A stretch of DNA of 64,000 nucleotides from assembly GCF_026013615.1 (NCBI RefSeq), contig NZ_JAPDPI010000002.1, forward strand, positions 186,001-250,000, written 5' to 3'. Position numbers and translations under genes: made by a program. This document shows positions 8,801 through 16,948 of the stretch, piece by piece. Source of the DNA: Plebeiibacterium marinum (GTDB lineage Bacteria; Bacteroidota; Bacteroidia; Bacteroidales; Marinilabiliaceae). The notes beneath the pieces were generated by a model. That model saw only the letters and a program-made list of their open reading frames with translations. It was not told where the DNA came from and did no database searches. Numbering within the stretch: position 1 is the stretch's first letter; each line of letters begins with the position of its first letter.

Positions 8801-9648
8801 TTAATTCGAACAACCCCACTGGAAGCAATAGAAATCCAAACATTGCCCTGACGATCTTCAAAAGCTCTGAATATTTTCTGTAACGGAATGGTCTTTGGCC
8901 AGTTAATAATTTCAACATCCCCATTAAACTTGATCTTCTTAAGGAGCATGTTTTCATTCTTGTCAAAACCAAGTGCCCAAACATTTCTATACTTATCCTG
9001 GAGAACAGGAATAAGGGTTTCTTTTTGCGTGTTAACACTTCCTATTTTTTCAACCTTATTAATACCTTCAGCGTTTATTGAAAAAAGACCATTCCTTGTT
9101 GAAACAAATAAGGAATGTGGATCACCTTTGCATAGAAAAAATATCTTGTTATTTGAAAAGTAGTCGGGATATTCCAAATGAAAATCCTCAATCGTATTAT
9201 CCTTGAATCTTAAAATTTTCCTTAAACCTGAAACTTCCCTTACCAAAGCCCATACAGACCCATCTATTGTTTCAAGAAATTCAACCCTATCCTGAAAAAG
9301 AGCCGTATCTGATTTAATAACATATTCAAAAGTTTTTCCATTGTATTTTGTAATCCCCTTTTGACTGGCAATCCAAAGGTTAAAGTTGTTATCACTATGA
9401 AGTCCCATAATAAGATCTTCAACAAGTCCGTTTTTTTTAGTCAGCACCTCAAAATCAGAACCATTGAATCTACACAAACCGCCTCCATTAGTACCAAGCC
9501 AAAGATATCCATATTCATCTTCAGCAATATCATTAACTTCAGATTGGGGCAACCCTTCTTCGAGAGAGTATTGTTTAAAAAAATGATGTTGAGCTACAGC
9601 AGATGTAGTTACAAACAACAACAATATGTAGTAAAAAACCTTTTGCAT
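5866..9648 (-). CDS. Two-propeller sensor (Reg_prop, Y_Y_Y, GAF, HATPase) with Asn at the phosphoacceptor position
   Basis: A 1260-aa membrane sensor of the type common in Bacteroidota. A signal peptide (MQKVFYYILLLFVTTSAVAQ) is followed by about 14 Reg_prop repeats (e.g. YLWLGTNGGGLCRFNG, NLWFGTSGSGLLKYGG), enough for two seven-bladed periplasmic propellers. Next come a Y_Y_Y domain around 690-760, a membrane segment (VKLAGILMLLCLVVIIV), a coiled coil, a GAF domain and a C-terminal kinase core. The ATPase lobe is intact: N-box DNLISNAIKFS, G1 DQGPGL, G2 SGLGLYIV. In the dimerisation helix, the usual HDLKEPL-type box reads NGVQEPL, so His is Asn at about 1048. There is no receiver or DNA-binding domain. 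It starts 37 bp after the MBOAT gene and may be its operon partner. Confidence 0.9.
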   Translation of the reverse strand: MQKVFYYILLLFVTTSAVAQHHFFKQYSLEEGLPQSEVNDIAEDEYGYLWLGTNGGGLCRFNGSDFEVLTKKNGLVEDLIMGLHSDNNFNLWIASQKGITKYNGKTFEYVIKSDTALFQDRVEFLETIDGSVWALVREVSGLRKILRFKDNTIEDFHLEYPDYFSNNKIFFLCKGDPHSLFVSTRNGLFSINAEGINKVEKIGSVNTQKETLIPVLQDKYRNVWALGFDKNENMLLKKIKFNGDVEIINWPKTIPLQKIFRAFEDRQGNVWISIASSGVVRIKGGDIKVFNKQNGLKATLITSFCEDREGNLWFGTSGSGLLKYGGDKFVAFNKESGLSGDIIRMLFEDSQGNVYFGDDNNTISKYDGKKIMQLKVSAKCQMGQARRMVELQDGNMLIATTGGLFQYDGNIISEAANKYGITCQAPVIDIVQHKNELWFGVYGTGLLKVSNGQKKWYTPKNSDLKSGYINHILIDSKDRMWISTTKGVFLFQDNAFQHYSDKDELNASWVLQSAEDKIGNIWFATFTGGLNRYDGEGFSVFDTSNGITSDNIYSVIADEEGNIWAGTQNGVDKITITADGNIPTIQNFDKNDGFIGIENNGGCNLLDSKGHIWFGTIRGAMRYNPEEEKVNYLEPPVYIQKVLLNFKNQEWHQKSNEYKIDSLSPWFSMPEGLQLRHTNNHVGFVFDALCYTASEKTRYKWKLDPIEEEWSPQNSVNRAFYPSLSPGKYTFRVIACNNNDVWNNEGATFSFEIIPAWYQYNIVKLAGILMLLCLVVIIVRQRIIKEKAIKQELEARIAIKKVEIRKQQSEIEKRNKELKEQKSQLQLQAASLQASNNNLERLTEIGQLITANLTVSKIAQLVYQSVSKVMSCDVYTVGIYNEELKSIDFVYSSMHGEQQPFIRYQVDDKERLAVYSFIHNKEVFLNNFSDDYKKYLSEIRPVPSGAETESVIYVPLRTAKKNIGVISVQSLKKNAYTPYHLNFMQNIANYASVAIGNALKFQKLVDQQKLLKNEHESVLGEKNLLTTEKQLLEDANYEKMQLLNLFANGVQEPLSNSICELEGFLSASKNCSTEQQVFLNNLLQSLQQQNDIVNKVLEVHHIESGRYEFTPLKFELKHVINGVVEKLANNANEKNIEIVTSGKALETTLDKVLFVKIMDNLISNAIKFSPKNKQVRVILSELNGMVHIEVHDQGPGLTNEEQSKVFKKYSKLNKSGEQELASSGLGLYIVKKYVDKMNGTIKCESIAGFGASFVLEFPLK

Positions 9649-9685
9649 AATTAATATTCAAATCAACACAATGTACAAAATACAT

Positions 9686-11200
9686 TTAAAACCTAAAATA
9701 AATGAACGGTTTAGCATCAAACAAGCTAAACTGGTATATTATGATACAAAAGGTTATTAGTATTAACAATTTAATCAACAAATGTGTTTTAATCAAGTAT
9801 ATTTTTATCATTCTTCTAAGTTCTACAGGTATCCAGTGCAAAGTATACCCAATAGCCAGAACAATAAGTATATTAAAGTAGGATTTTATTAATTGTACGG
9901 GATCGTAAATAAAAAATCCGGTTCTTATCCGCATTAAAAAAAGATTGAAAGTATCTAAATCAGGTGAACGAAAGATAATCCATGAAAATACCACTAAATG
10001 AAAGGTGAGAAGAAACCCAAGGAACTTAGGAATTTTGAGGTTATATCTTTTCAATACGTCCACAATCGTTTTCTCAACAAGCAATGCCACTCCATGCAAA
10101 CCTCCCCATATAACAAACAACCACCCTGCTCCATGCCACAATCCTCCCAGCAGCATGGTTATAATAAGGTTTATTTTTTGTCTGGTTCGGCCTCTTCTGT
10201 TTCCTCCCAACGGGATATACAAGTAATCCCTAAGCCAGGATGAAAGTGAAATATGCCACCTCCTCCAAAACGAAGTGATAGAAGTGGCCAAATACGGGCG
10301 GTTAAAATTTTCAGGTAACCTAAACCCAAGTATTAAAGCTATACCGATAGCTATATCAGTATAGCCTGAAAAATCACAATATATTTGAAGGGCATAGGCA
10401 TAAGCGCCAAATAAAAGTTCAACCCCACTATACATCATCGGTGCATCAAATACCCGATCCACAAAGTTTACCGACAGATAATCAGAAATAACAATCTTTT
10501 TAAATAAGCCCCCCACAACAAGCCAGGTTGCAGTCCAAAACCATTTTTCTGAAAGACAATACTTTTTATGTAACTGAGGAATAAATTCCCAGGCCCTGAC
10601 GATGGGGCCGGCAACCAACTGCGGGAAGAAGGATACATAGAAGCCAAAGTCTATAATATTTTTTACAGGTTGAATCCGGCCTCTATAAACATCTATGGAA
10701 TAGGAAATGGTTTGAAATGTAAAGAATGAAATACCAACAGGTAAGATAATTTTCCCAATATCAAAACCGGAATTGAATACGGTGTTGGTTATAACTGAAA
10801 AGTAATTTGTAACAGCAAAATTTTCTCCGGTAATTTGACTTATGGCATCTGCAAAAAAGTAACTGTATTTAAAATAGGAAAGCAAACCTAAGTTCACCAT
10901 AAGGCTGGTTACAAGAAGCATCCTTTTTATATATCGCGATTTAGCTATACCAATTCCAAGACCAATTGAATAATCAACAATAGTCGAAAAAACAAGTAAA
11001 GTAAAATAATAGCCTCCTGATTTATAATAAAAGAACAAACTGGCAATAAACAAGAAACAGTTTCTTAGAATACTCTTTTGATATAGAATGGCATTGCCCA
11101 GCAATACTATTCCAAAGAAAACCCAAAACAGGAAATGAGTAAAAACAAAATCAGTATTGGGATTATACTTTATTAAATCAATTAAATGTTCCAAGGCCAA
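9686..11200 (-). CDS. MBOAT-family O-acyltransferase (AlgI/PatA-like)
   Basis: Polytopic membrane O-acyltransferase, 504 aa, expected to move an acetyl group across the membrane for O-acetylation of a periplasmic polymer. The two conserved MBOAT histidines are visible: FWRRWHISLSSWLRDYLYIP (His about 316) and GGLWHGAGW (His about 356). LVAGPIVRAWEF and DFSGYTDIAIG are also typical of the AlgI subfamily. The start is 3 bp after the stop of the SGNH protein gene, so the two are translationally close and form the usual MBOAT-plus-SGNH pair (AlgI/AlgJ, PatA/PatB). Because a lytic transglycosylase is upstream and no alginate genes are near, peptidoglycan is a plausible target, but this is inference. 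Confidence 0.9.
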   Translation of the reverse strand: MALEHLIDLIKYNPNTDFVFTHFLFWVFFGIVLLGNAILYQKSILRNCFLFIASLFFYYKSGGYYFTLLVFSTIVDYSIGLGIGIAKSRYIKRMLLVTSLMVNLGLLSYFKYSYFFADAISQITGENFAVTNYFSVITNTVFNSGFDIGKIILPVGISFFTFQTISYSIDVYRGRIQPVKNIIDFGFYVSFFPQLVAGPIVRAWEFIPQLHKKYCLSEKWFWTATWLVVGGLFKKIVISDYLSVNFVDRVFDAPMMYSGVELLFGAYAYALQIYCDFSGYTDIAIGIALILGFRLPENFNRPYLATSITSFWRRWHISLSSWLRDYLYIPLGGNRRGRTRQKINLIITMLLGGLWHGAGWLFVIWGGLHGVALLVEKTIVDVLKRYNLKIPKFLGFLLTFHLVVFSWIIFRSPDLDTFNLFLMRIRTGFFIYDPVQLIKSYFNILIVLAIGYTLHWIPVELRRMIKIYLIKTHLLIKLLILITFCIIIYQFSLFDAKPFIYFRF

Positions 11201-11203
11201 CTA

Positions 11204-12667
11204 TTAATTCTTTTGCTGGATAAAAGTAGTGCTTTTCTTCCATTTATTATAGTCGTGCAAAATGGCATTGTATAACCAATCGGCAACTTTTTTTCCACCA
11301 ACCTTATTAAAATGGGTATAATCAGACATGGCCATTCTAGGATCTCTATCAACCCATTGAAGCATAGAGCCTTTACCTCCCATTGCTTTATATAGATCAA
11401 AGAACGCAAATCCGGCTTTAAATGCCGCTTCTTTTTGGGCTTCCTTTATCTTTTCCACATGACTATACGATTCTGCCTTACCATCCTTTTGCGTAGCCAC
11501 ATCACCAACTCCCACTATTAAAACTGGAACATTTGGCATTGTCTTCTTTAAAATTTTTAGTTGCCTATAAAAAGAATGGGTATAAAAAGCATAATTATCA
11601 GAAATAGTTGGAACCATATTGGTTCCATATTGCAATATCACCATACCAATATTCATATAATTGGCCATGGAGGCAAACAATTCCTGATTGGTTTTATCAA
11701 GCCGGGGAGTGGATTGTCCTCTCATTGAAATATTATCGACAGAGATGCCAGAGACACTATCCAGACTAAGGCCTAAAAAAACCGGGCTCTCATCTGAGCT
11801 AAAATCAATTGAAAACTCTTTAGGACATTGTTCAAAAGTCCAGTTTATTTCAGTAATGCCAGATTCTTTCAACAAGGAATCCTTACTAATCAGATCTTTT
11901 TCCCAATAGGCTGCAACACTAAGAGGTGTGCTAATATTTTTCAGATACAGCCTGGCTTTGTAAAAATTACTTGCCTTAGGTTGCGCCAGACGCGATTTGG
12001 CTATTTTTAGAACAGAAGTCCCGGCTGAATCAATCTTTGCCACTTTACCAATAATACCATAGTCATTCCCTTCAATGGTTCTGGGAATTTGGTAGACTTT
12101 ATGCTCGCTCCATTTACCTTTATTAGTGATCCAAACAGAAGGAAATTGTTTTTGTGGATCGTAAACAGGAATAAGGCCTGGCCCAGAGCCTTGAAACCTC
12201 TCCTGAAAAGATTCCCTTAGAAATTTAGTGATTCGATCCCCTTCAATCTGTGAATCGCCCATATGAAGGATTCGCACAATTTTTCCTGAATCAACAGCTG
12301 AGGATATATTACTATAAAATTGGTATAACAGGTTTCTAAACGATTCCGGATATTCAATATTTGGAATGGTATCTTTTGTTAATTCGGACAGCGAAACCAA
12401 TGTATCTTCTTTTTCATACAGCTTTGTATGCATCGTATCTATCAACAAGGCATCCAAACTATCTGTGATGAAAATGCTATCTGCTGAAAGTTCAGCGACA
12501 GCAGGTACCTCTTGAGGCAACTGCAAAAAACGACTGAGGTCAATCCATTTTATAACATATGGAAAACCTTTAATCTTGATACCTTCCCGGGGAATAATAA
12601 AACCTAAGCCCACAAAAACACATGCTATTACAATGTAATACAAAAATATTTTTGGAGGCTTAATCAT
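11204..12667 (-). CDS. Membrane-anchored SGNH-hydrolase-like acetyltransferase partner (PatB/AlgJ-like)
   Basis: A 487-aa protein with one N-terminal membrane segment (IFLYYIVIACVFVGLGFII) and a long periplasmic part. SGNH motifs are present: block I HMGDSQIEGD with Ser at about 139, block III QYGTNM, and the C-terminal DYTHFNKVGG box with Asp about 449 and His about 452, completing a catalytic triad. In paired systems the SGNH protein takes acetyl groups delivered by the MBOAT protein and transfers them to the glycan. The region between blocks I and III carries an extra beta-rich segment of about 170 residues (AAYWEKDLISK, FLGLSLDSVSG), likely carbohydrate-binding. It lies between mltD (31 bp) and the MBOAT gene (3 bp). 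Confidence 0.85.
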   Translation of the reverse strand: MIKPPKIFLYYIVIACVFVGLGFIIPREGIKIKGFPYVIKWIDLSRFLQLPQEVPAVAELSADSIFITDSLDALLIDTMHTKLYEKEDTLVSLSELTKDTIPNIEYPESFRNLLYQFYSNISSAVDSGKIVRILHMGDSQIEGDRITKFLRESFQERFQGSGPGLIPVYDPQKQFPSVWITNKGKWSEHKVYQIPRTIEGNDYGIIGKVAKIDSAGTSVLKIAKSRLAQPKASNFYKARLYLKNISTPLSVAAYWEKDLISKDSLLKESGITEINWTFEQCPKEFSIDFSSDESPVFLGLSLDSVSGISVDNISMRGQSTPRLDKTNQELFASMANYMNIGMVILQYGTNMVPTISDNYAFYTHSFYRQLKILKKTMPNVPVLIVGVGDVATQKDGKAESYSHVEKIKEAQKEAAFKAGFAFFDLYKAMGGKGSMLQWVDRDPRMAMSDYTHFNKVGGKKVADWLYNAILHDYNKWKKSTTFIQQKN

Positions 12668-12698
12668 ATTTCAATTATTGTGTATCAATAAGCAAAGC

Positions 12699-14255
12699 TT
12701 AACTCTTAGGCTTAATTTTTAATCTTTGCCCCGGATTGATCTTTGATGAACTGGTTAGTTTGTTTAGCTTCATAATATCAGAATTTGAAACTCCGGGATA
12801 TTTTTTAGCAATAGACCATAGGTTATCTCCGCTCCTCACTGTATAATATACATAATCTGAAGATTCAGGCACAGATGTTGGTTGAGGTTTAGGAGAAGCA
12901 GCAACTGTCCTGCCATTCATAGCTTGCTTTTCAGCATAGCTCATTGAATTGATCCTTTTATAATGCTCAACTTTATTTTTTGGAACATAAATAACCAATT
13001 TTTGTCCTACCCTGATAATATTCCTGCGAATATTGTTCCAGTACCTTAAATCGGAAGTGTAAACATCATACCAATCTGCAATTAAGCCTACAGCATCGCC
13101 CGACTTTACAGTATAATATACCTTAGCTTTATTCTTGGGTACAGAGGGAGCATTATATGAGTCTGATGGATTAACTACTAACCTGTTCGATGCAAAATAT
13201 TTATCTCTCTGATACGAAAAAATAGAATCTTCAAGTGTAATAAATGATTCCGTTACAGCTTGTGGAATAGTTAATGCATAGGCCTTTTTCCGGGCGGGAA
13301 CAACATCCCTCCTGTACTGCGGATTCAACCTGCGGAGCTGCTCTAACGAAATACCGGTTACTTTTGAAACCTGATTAAAGTGTAATAGGTCAGATATCAT
13401 AATAGTATCAGTAGCCATCGACAAATCAGACGGCTGTGGCGCCAAAAGATGCTCCTGATGATAAGTCATTGTATAAGCGGCAGCAATAAAAGCAGGCACA
13501 TATCCCCTGGTTTCCCGGGGTAAGCGATAGTATATTTGCCAAAAATCCCTTTTCCCACCAGAGCGGTAAATCGCTTTATCGACATTGCCTGGACCACAAT
13601 TATAGGCAGCTATCACGAGATACCAATCGTGGTATTTTGAATACAAATCTTTCAGAAAATTTACTGCAGCCTGTGTTGCTTTTACCGGATCCCTTCTTTC
13701 ATCAACATAGGAATCAACCTTTAACCCGTACATTTTACCTGTACCATACATAAATTGCCAAAGCCCCGAAGCTCCTGCCCTTGAAAACGCCCTGGGGTTT
13801 AATGCAGATTCAATAATTGGAAGATATTTAAGCTCCAATGGAAGGTTTGCGGCATCCAGAGCTTGTTCAAACATAGGGAAATAATACTCAGATAGACCAA
13901 GCATTACCCTTACCTGGTCTCTTCTTTTTTGGGTATATAGTTCAATATACGCTTTTACCTTGCTGTTAAATGGAAATTCCAAAGGCGACTCTATACCTTG
14001 CAAGCGCTGGATATAAAGAGAATCTGTAACAATTTTAGGAAAGGATACTGTTTGGGCAACTACTGCACTATCTTGCGAAGTACTTTCTGATTTAACTGTA
14101 TCTAAATTCTCCGTAAAAAAGCCTTGTTCTACTTTGTTATCAAGTTTTACGGAATCTGTTTCTACAATTGTTGTATCCGATTGTAGTTCGGTTTGACTGT
14201 ATATATTAATAGCAGAGGCTACCAAAAAGCCGGCTAATAACTTAAACTTTAGCAT
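12699..14255 (-). CDS. mltD: MltD-like lytic murein transglycosylase with two LysM domains
   Basis: Exported murein-cleaving enzyme of 518 aa. A signal peptide (MLKFKLLAGFLVASAINIYS) precedes a Ser/Thr-rich linker, then the SLT domain at about 95-270 with the catalytic Glu at about 149 in LPIIESALNP, followed by ASGLWQFM and VIAAYNCGPGNVDKAI, all typical of family 1 transglycosylases. Two LysM repeats follow, beginning YYTVKSGDAVG (about 380) and YYTVRSGDNLW (469 to the C-terminus), which bind glycan. It cleaves the MurNAc-GlcNAc bond to form 1,6-anhydroMurNAc. It is 17 bp from the DUF5683 gene and 31 bp from the SGNH gene, inside the parAB run. O-acetylation by its neighbours would block its own activity, which makes the grouping sensible. 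Confidence 0.93.
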   Translation of the reverse strand: MLKFKLLAGFLVASAINIYSQTELQSDTTIVETDSVKLDNKVEQGFFTENLDTVKSESTSQDSAVVAQTVSFPKIVTDSLYIQRLQGIESPLEFPFNSKVKAYIELYTQKRRDQVRVMLGLSEYYFPMFEQALDAANLPLELKYLPIIESALNPRAFSRAGASGLWQFMYGTGKMYGLKVDSYVDERRDPVKATQAAVNFLKDLYSKYHDWYLVIAAYNCGPGNVDKAIYRSGGKRDFWQIYYRLPRETRGYVPAFIAAAYTMTYHQEHLLAPQPSDLSMATDTIMISDLLHFNQVSKVTGISLEQLRRLNPQYRRDVVPARKKAYALTIPQAVTESFITLEDSIFSYQRDKYFASNRLVVNPSDSYNAPSVPKNKAKVYYTVKSGDAVGLIADWYDVYTSDLRYWNNIRRNIIRVGQKLVIYVPKNKVEHYKRINSMSYAEKQAMNGRTVAASPKPQPTSVPESSDYVYYTVRSGDNLWSIAKKYPGVSNSDIMKLNKLTSSSKINPGQRLKIKPKS

Positions 14256-14272
14256 TGTGTTAATTTTTTGTT

Positions 14273-14935
14273 TTAAAAAGTAAGTCTCAATTGTAAACCT
14301 ACACTGTTACCCCCAATTCCTGGTTGCACAACCGGATCAATACGCATACTCAGATCATCACTAACATCGAAAGTTTTAAAATGGGCATCAACAGTGGCAT
14401 CAACAATGTTAATTATATACACCAGGGCAAAACCAACATAACTAAGGTTGCGCCATCTTTCATAATAATCCTTCCCATTTTCTAATGTAGTCCTAACCCA
14501 ATCAGAACGGCTTCCACCAGGTTCTATTTCTTCAATTGTTAATCGTTTGTTGTCAATTAGTTTTTGGAAAACCTTTACATAACTGGTGTTATTGGGATCC
14601 TGAAGCAAATAGTCTCTATACCCTCTTCTGTATTTGCTGTAATTTGACGAATTAAAATCTATAGCATAGATGATTCCGGCAAAACCTGCATAAAGAATTG
14701 GAATTTTCCAGTACTTTTTATTGTAGGCCTGCCCCAACCCCGGAAGGACAGCCGAGTAAAGACTTGCCTTATGCGGTGAGTGTGGTTTAATCACCACTGA
14801 CTTATCTACATCCTTCTTTATAACAACAGTAGCCGAATCAACCTGCGCATTTATATAATGACTCGACACCATCAATAAAACGAACAAAATGATCAGGCTA
14901 CGTAGTCCTTTTTTATTCTTTAATAGTAAGTTCAA
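14273..14935 (-). CDS. DUF5683 domain protein
   Basis: Exported or membrane protein of 220 aa with an N-terminal hydrophobic segment (LRSLIILFVLLMVSSHYINA). The DUF5683 signature is clear: HKASLYSAVLPGLGQAYNKKYWKIPILYAGFAGIIYAI is present in this stretch (residues about 55-92), then YSKYRRGYRDYLL, and a second hydrophobic segment (YVGFALVYIINIVDATVDAHF). These proteins are found in Bacteroidota, often directly after parB and before mltD, as here; the molecular function is not known. It lies 42 bp after parB and 17 bp before mltD, so it is almost certainly co-transcribed with both. Confidence 0.88.
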   Translation of the reverse strand: MNLLLKNKKGLRSLIILFVLLMVSSHYINAQVDSATVVIKKDVDKSVVIKPHSPHKASLYSAVLPGLGQAYNKKYWKIPILYAGFAGIIYAIDFNSSNYSKYRRGYRDYLLQDPNNTSYVKVFQKLIDNKRLTIEEIEPGGSRSDWVRTTLENGKDYYERWRNLSYVGFALVYIINIVDATVDAHFKTFDVSDDLSMRIDPVVQPGIGGNSVGLQLRLTF

Positions 14936-14977
14936 AACAAAAATTTCTAAGTAATTACATCAAATACCTGAAGTACC

Positions 14978-15856
14978 TTACTTGTTGTTTACTTTATCAA
15001 GGATAGAAACAATACGTTCCAAATCCTCATCAGAGTTAAAAGGAATTACAATCTTTCCATTTCCTTTGTCGCCTCTGGTAAACTGCACCTTTGTATCAAA
15101 AACATTTGATATCTGGCTGCTTAACATTTGGTACTCCTCAGGCAAAGTGCTTTTCTTTTTAGCAGGTTGTTTTGTGGGTTTGTCACTGTTTAATTCACGA
15201 ACTACTTCTTCAACTTTCCTTACTGAATAATCATATTCAACAATTTCTTCGTAAATATTTAGCTGTACTTGTTCATCTTCAATTCCAATGATTGCACGGG
15301 CATGCCCCATACCCAGCTTTTTATCACGTAAACCTAACTGGATTTCAGCAGGTAGTTTTAACAAACGAAGGTAGTTGGTAACTGTAGCTCTTTTTTTTCC
15401 AACTCTTTCCGACATGCTTTCCTGAGTCAGTTGGCATTCGTCCATTAAGCGTTGGTAACTAATTGCGATCTCAATAGGGTCCAGGTCTTCACGCTGAATA
15501 TTTTCCACCAAAGCCATTTCAAGCATGGTTTCGTCGTCAGCAGTACGCACATAAGCTGGTACTTTTTCCAAACCAACTTTTTTAGAGGCCCTAAAACGGC
15601 GTTCTCCTGCAATAAGTTGATATTGGTTTCCGTTTTTGCGGACTGTAAGTGGCTGAATTACTCCAATTTCTTTAATTGAAGCTGCGAGTTCCTCTAGTTT
15701 CTCTTCATCAAAGCGGGTACGTGGCTGCCATGGATTGGCAACAATCTTACTAACTTCTATTTCGTCCATTCCCGATAGAGGTTTACTTCTGGTTACCTCA
15801 TCGGCATTATCAATAAGAGCACCCAGCCCTCTCCCTAACGCATTCTTTTTTGCCAT
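14978..15856 (-). CDS. parB: Chromosome partitioning protein ParB
   Basis: CTP-dependent DNA clamp that loads at parS and is acted on by ParA to segregate the origin region. The 292-aa protein begins KKNALGRGLGALI, the usual chromosomal ParB N-terminus. The CTPase box has GERRFRASKK, followed by VENIQREDLDPIE, then the helix-turn-helix (LTQESMSERVGKKRATVTNYLRLLKL) and a C-terminal dimerisation part. It follows parA by 83 bp. No clear 16-bp parS sequence was noticed in the window. Chromosomal parAB usually lies near the replication origin, so the window may be origin-proximal. Confidence 0.95.
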   Translation of the reverse strand: MAKKNALGRGLGALIDNADEVTRSKPLSGMDEIEVSKIVANPWQPRTRFDEEKLEELAASIKEIGVIQPLTVRKNGNQYQLIAGERRFRASKKVGLEKVPAYVRTADDETMLEMALVENIQREDLDPIEIAISYQRLMDECQLTQESMSERVGKKRATVTNYLRLLKLPAEIQLGLRDKKLGMGHARAIIGIEDEQVQLNIYEEIVEYDYSVRKVEEVVRELNSDKPTKQPAKKKSTLPEEYQMLSSQISNVFDTKVQFTRGDKGNGKIVIPFNSDEDLERIVSILDKVNNK

Positions 15857-15939
15857 TCTTTATTCTGATTATCAGGGCCAATATATTTCGCCCTAATTTA
15901 TTTGCTTATTATAATAATTGACTTCAAGGTAAACAACAC

Positions 15940-16743
15940 TTATTTCGTTGCCGCTTTTCTCTTGCTGTCAGATTTTTTCATATTATTTTTTTGTAACAAC
16001 TCGCGAGCCAGGTTCAGATAATTGATTGCCCCCTTTGATGTGGCATCATATTCAACAACTGCCTTACCATAACTAGGCGCTTCACTCAATTTAATATTAC
16101 GTGTTATTAAAGTTTCAAATACCATATCCTGGAAATGACGCTGCACCTCTTCAACAACTTGATTCGAGAGCCTTAAACGAGAATCATACATAGTCAAAAG
16201 GAATCCTTCAATGGCTAATGTTGTATTTAATCTGCTCTGGATTATCTTGATGGTATTTAACAGCTTACCCAATCCCTCCAAAGCAAAATATTCACATTGA
16301 ACAGGAATAATAACCGAATCGGCAGCTGTAAGTGAATTAACCGTGATCAATCCCAACGAAGGAGAACAATCTATAAGTATAAAATCATAATTGTCTCTTA
16401 TTTTGCCTAAAACATCTTTTAATACATTTTCCCTGTTAGAACGGTTGAGCATTTCGATCTCTGCTCCAACCAAATCAATATGCGAAGGTAAAATATCAAG
16501 GCCTTCGATGTCTGATTTAAGTAATGCCTCAGAAGGCTCTATGCCATCAACGATACATTCATAAATACTAGCCTCAATTTCTTTCAAATCAAAACCCAAT
16601 CCTGAAGTGGCATTGGCCTGTGGGTCGGCATCAACTACCAAAACCTTGTATTCCAGCACTGCCAAACTTGCAGCAAGGTTAATTGCAGTTGTTGTTTTTC
16701 CAACACCTCCCTTTTGATTCGCTAATGCAATAATTTTTCCCAT
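15940..16743 (-). CDS. parA: Chromosome partitioning ATPase ParA (Soj)
   Basis: Walker-type ATPase of 267 aa that forms a nucleoid-bound gradient to move ParB-parS complexes. The deviant Walker A motif KGGVGKTTT is at residues 11-19 with the signature Lys, Walker A' is VLVVDADPQANA, and Walker B is DFILIDCSPSLGLI. The length and lack of an N-terminal extension indicate the chromosomal Soj type rather than the plasmid type. The basic C-terminal tail (MKKSDSKRKAATK) is slightly longer than usual. It is the first gene of the six-gene minus-strand run parA-parB-DUF5683-mltD-SGNH-MBOAT, with a candidate -7 box about 110 bp upstream. Confidence 0.95.
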   Translation of the reverse strand: MGKIIALANQKGGVGKTTTAINLAASLAVLEYKVLVVDADPQANATSGLGFDLKEIEASIYECIVDGIEPSEALLKSDIEGLDILPSHIDLVGAEIEMLNRSNRENVLKDVLGKIRDNYDFILIDCSPSLGLITVNSLTAADSVIIPVQCEYFALEGLGKLLNTIKIIQSRLNTTLAIEGFLLTMYDSRLRLSNQVVEEVQRHFQDMVFETLITRNIKLSEAPSYGKAVVEYDATSKGAINYLNLARELLQKNNMKKSDSKRKAATK

Positions 16744-16853
16744 ATTGTGGCAATTAATATATTATGCAATAAAATTATTTTCAAGTCTATATTTTCCCGA
16801 TCCCCCAACCATCTATTGCGAAGTTGTCAGGATCAGGTATCAAAAACGACTGT

Positions 16854-16861
16854 CAAAGTTA
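16854..16861 (-). promoter_or_regulatory. Candidate -7 box for parA
   Basis: On the minus strand this reads TAACTTTG, matching the Bacteroidota -7 consensus TAnnTTTG. No good -33 TTG is found at the ideal distance, so confidence is low. Confidence 0.3.
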
Positions 16862-16948
16862 AACTTTTAATTAAAACTTCATACACCAAAACCCATATAA
16901 AAGTTTCAACAATTGAACGAAGTTTTATTGCAGGTGACACTGCTGGCT

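Noticed and set aside
14978-16743. parS site near parAB
   Set aside because: No sequence close to the TGTTTCACGTGAAACA consensus was noticed around these genes.
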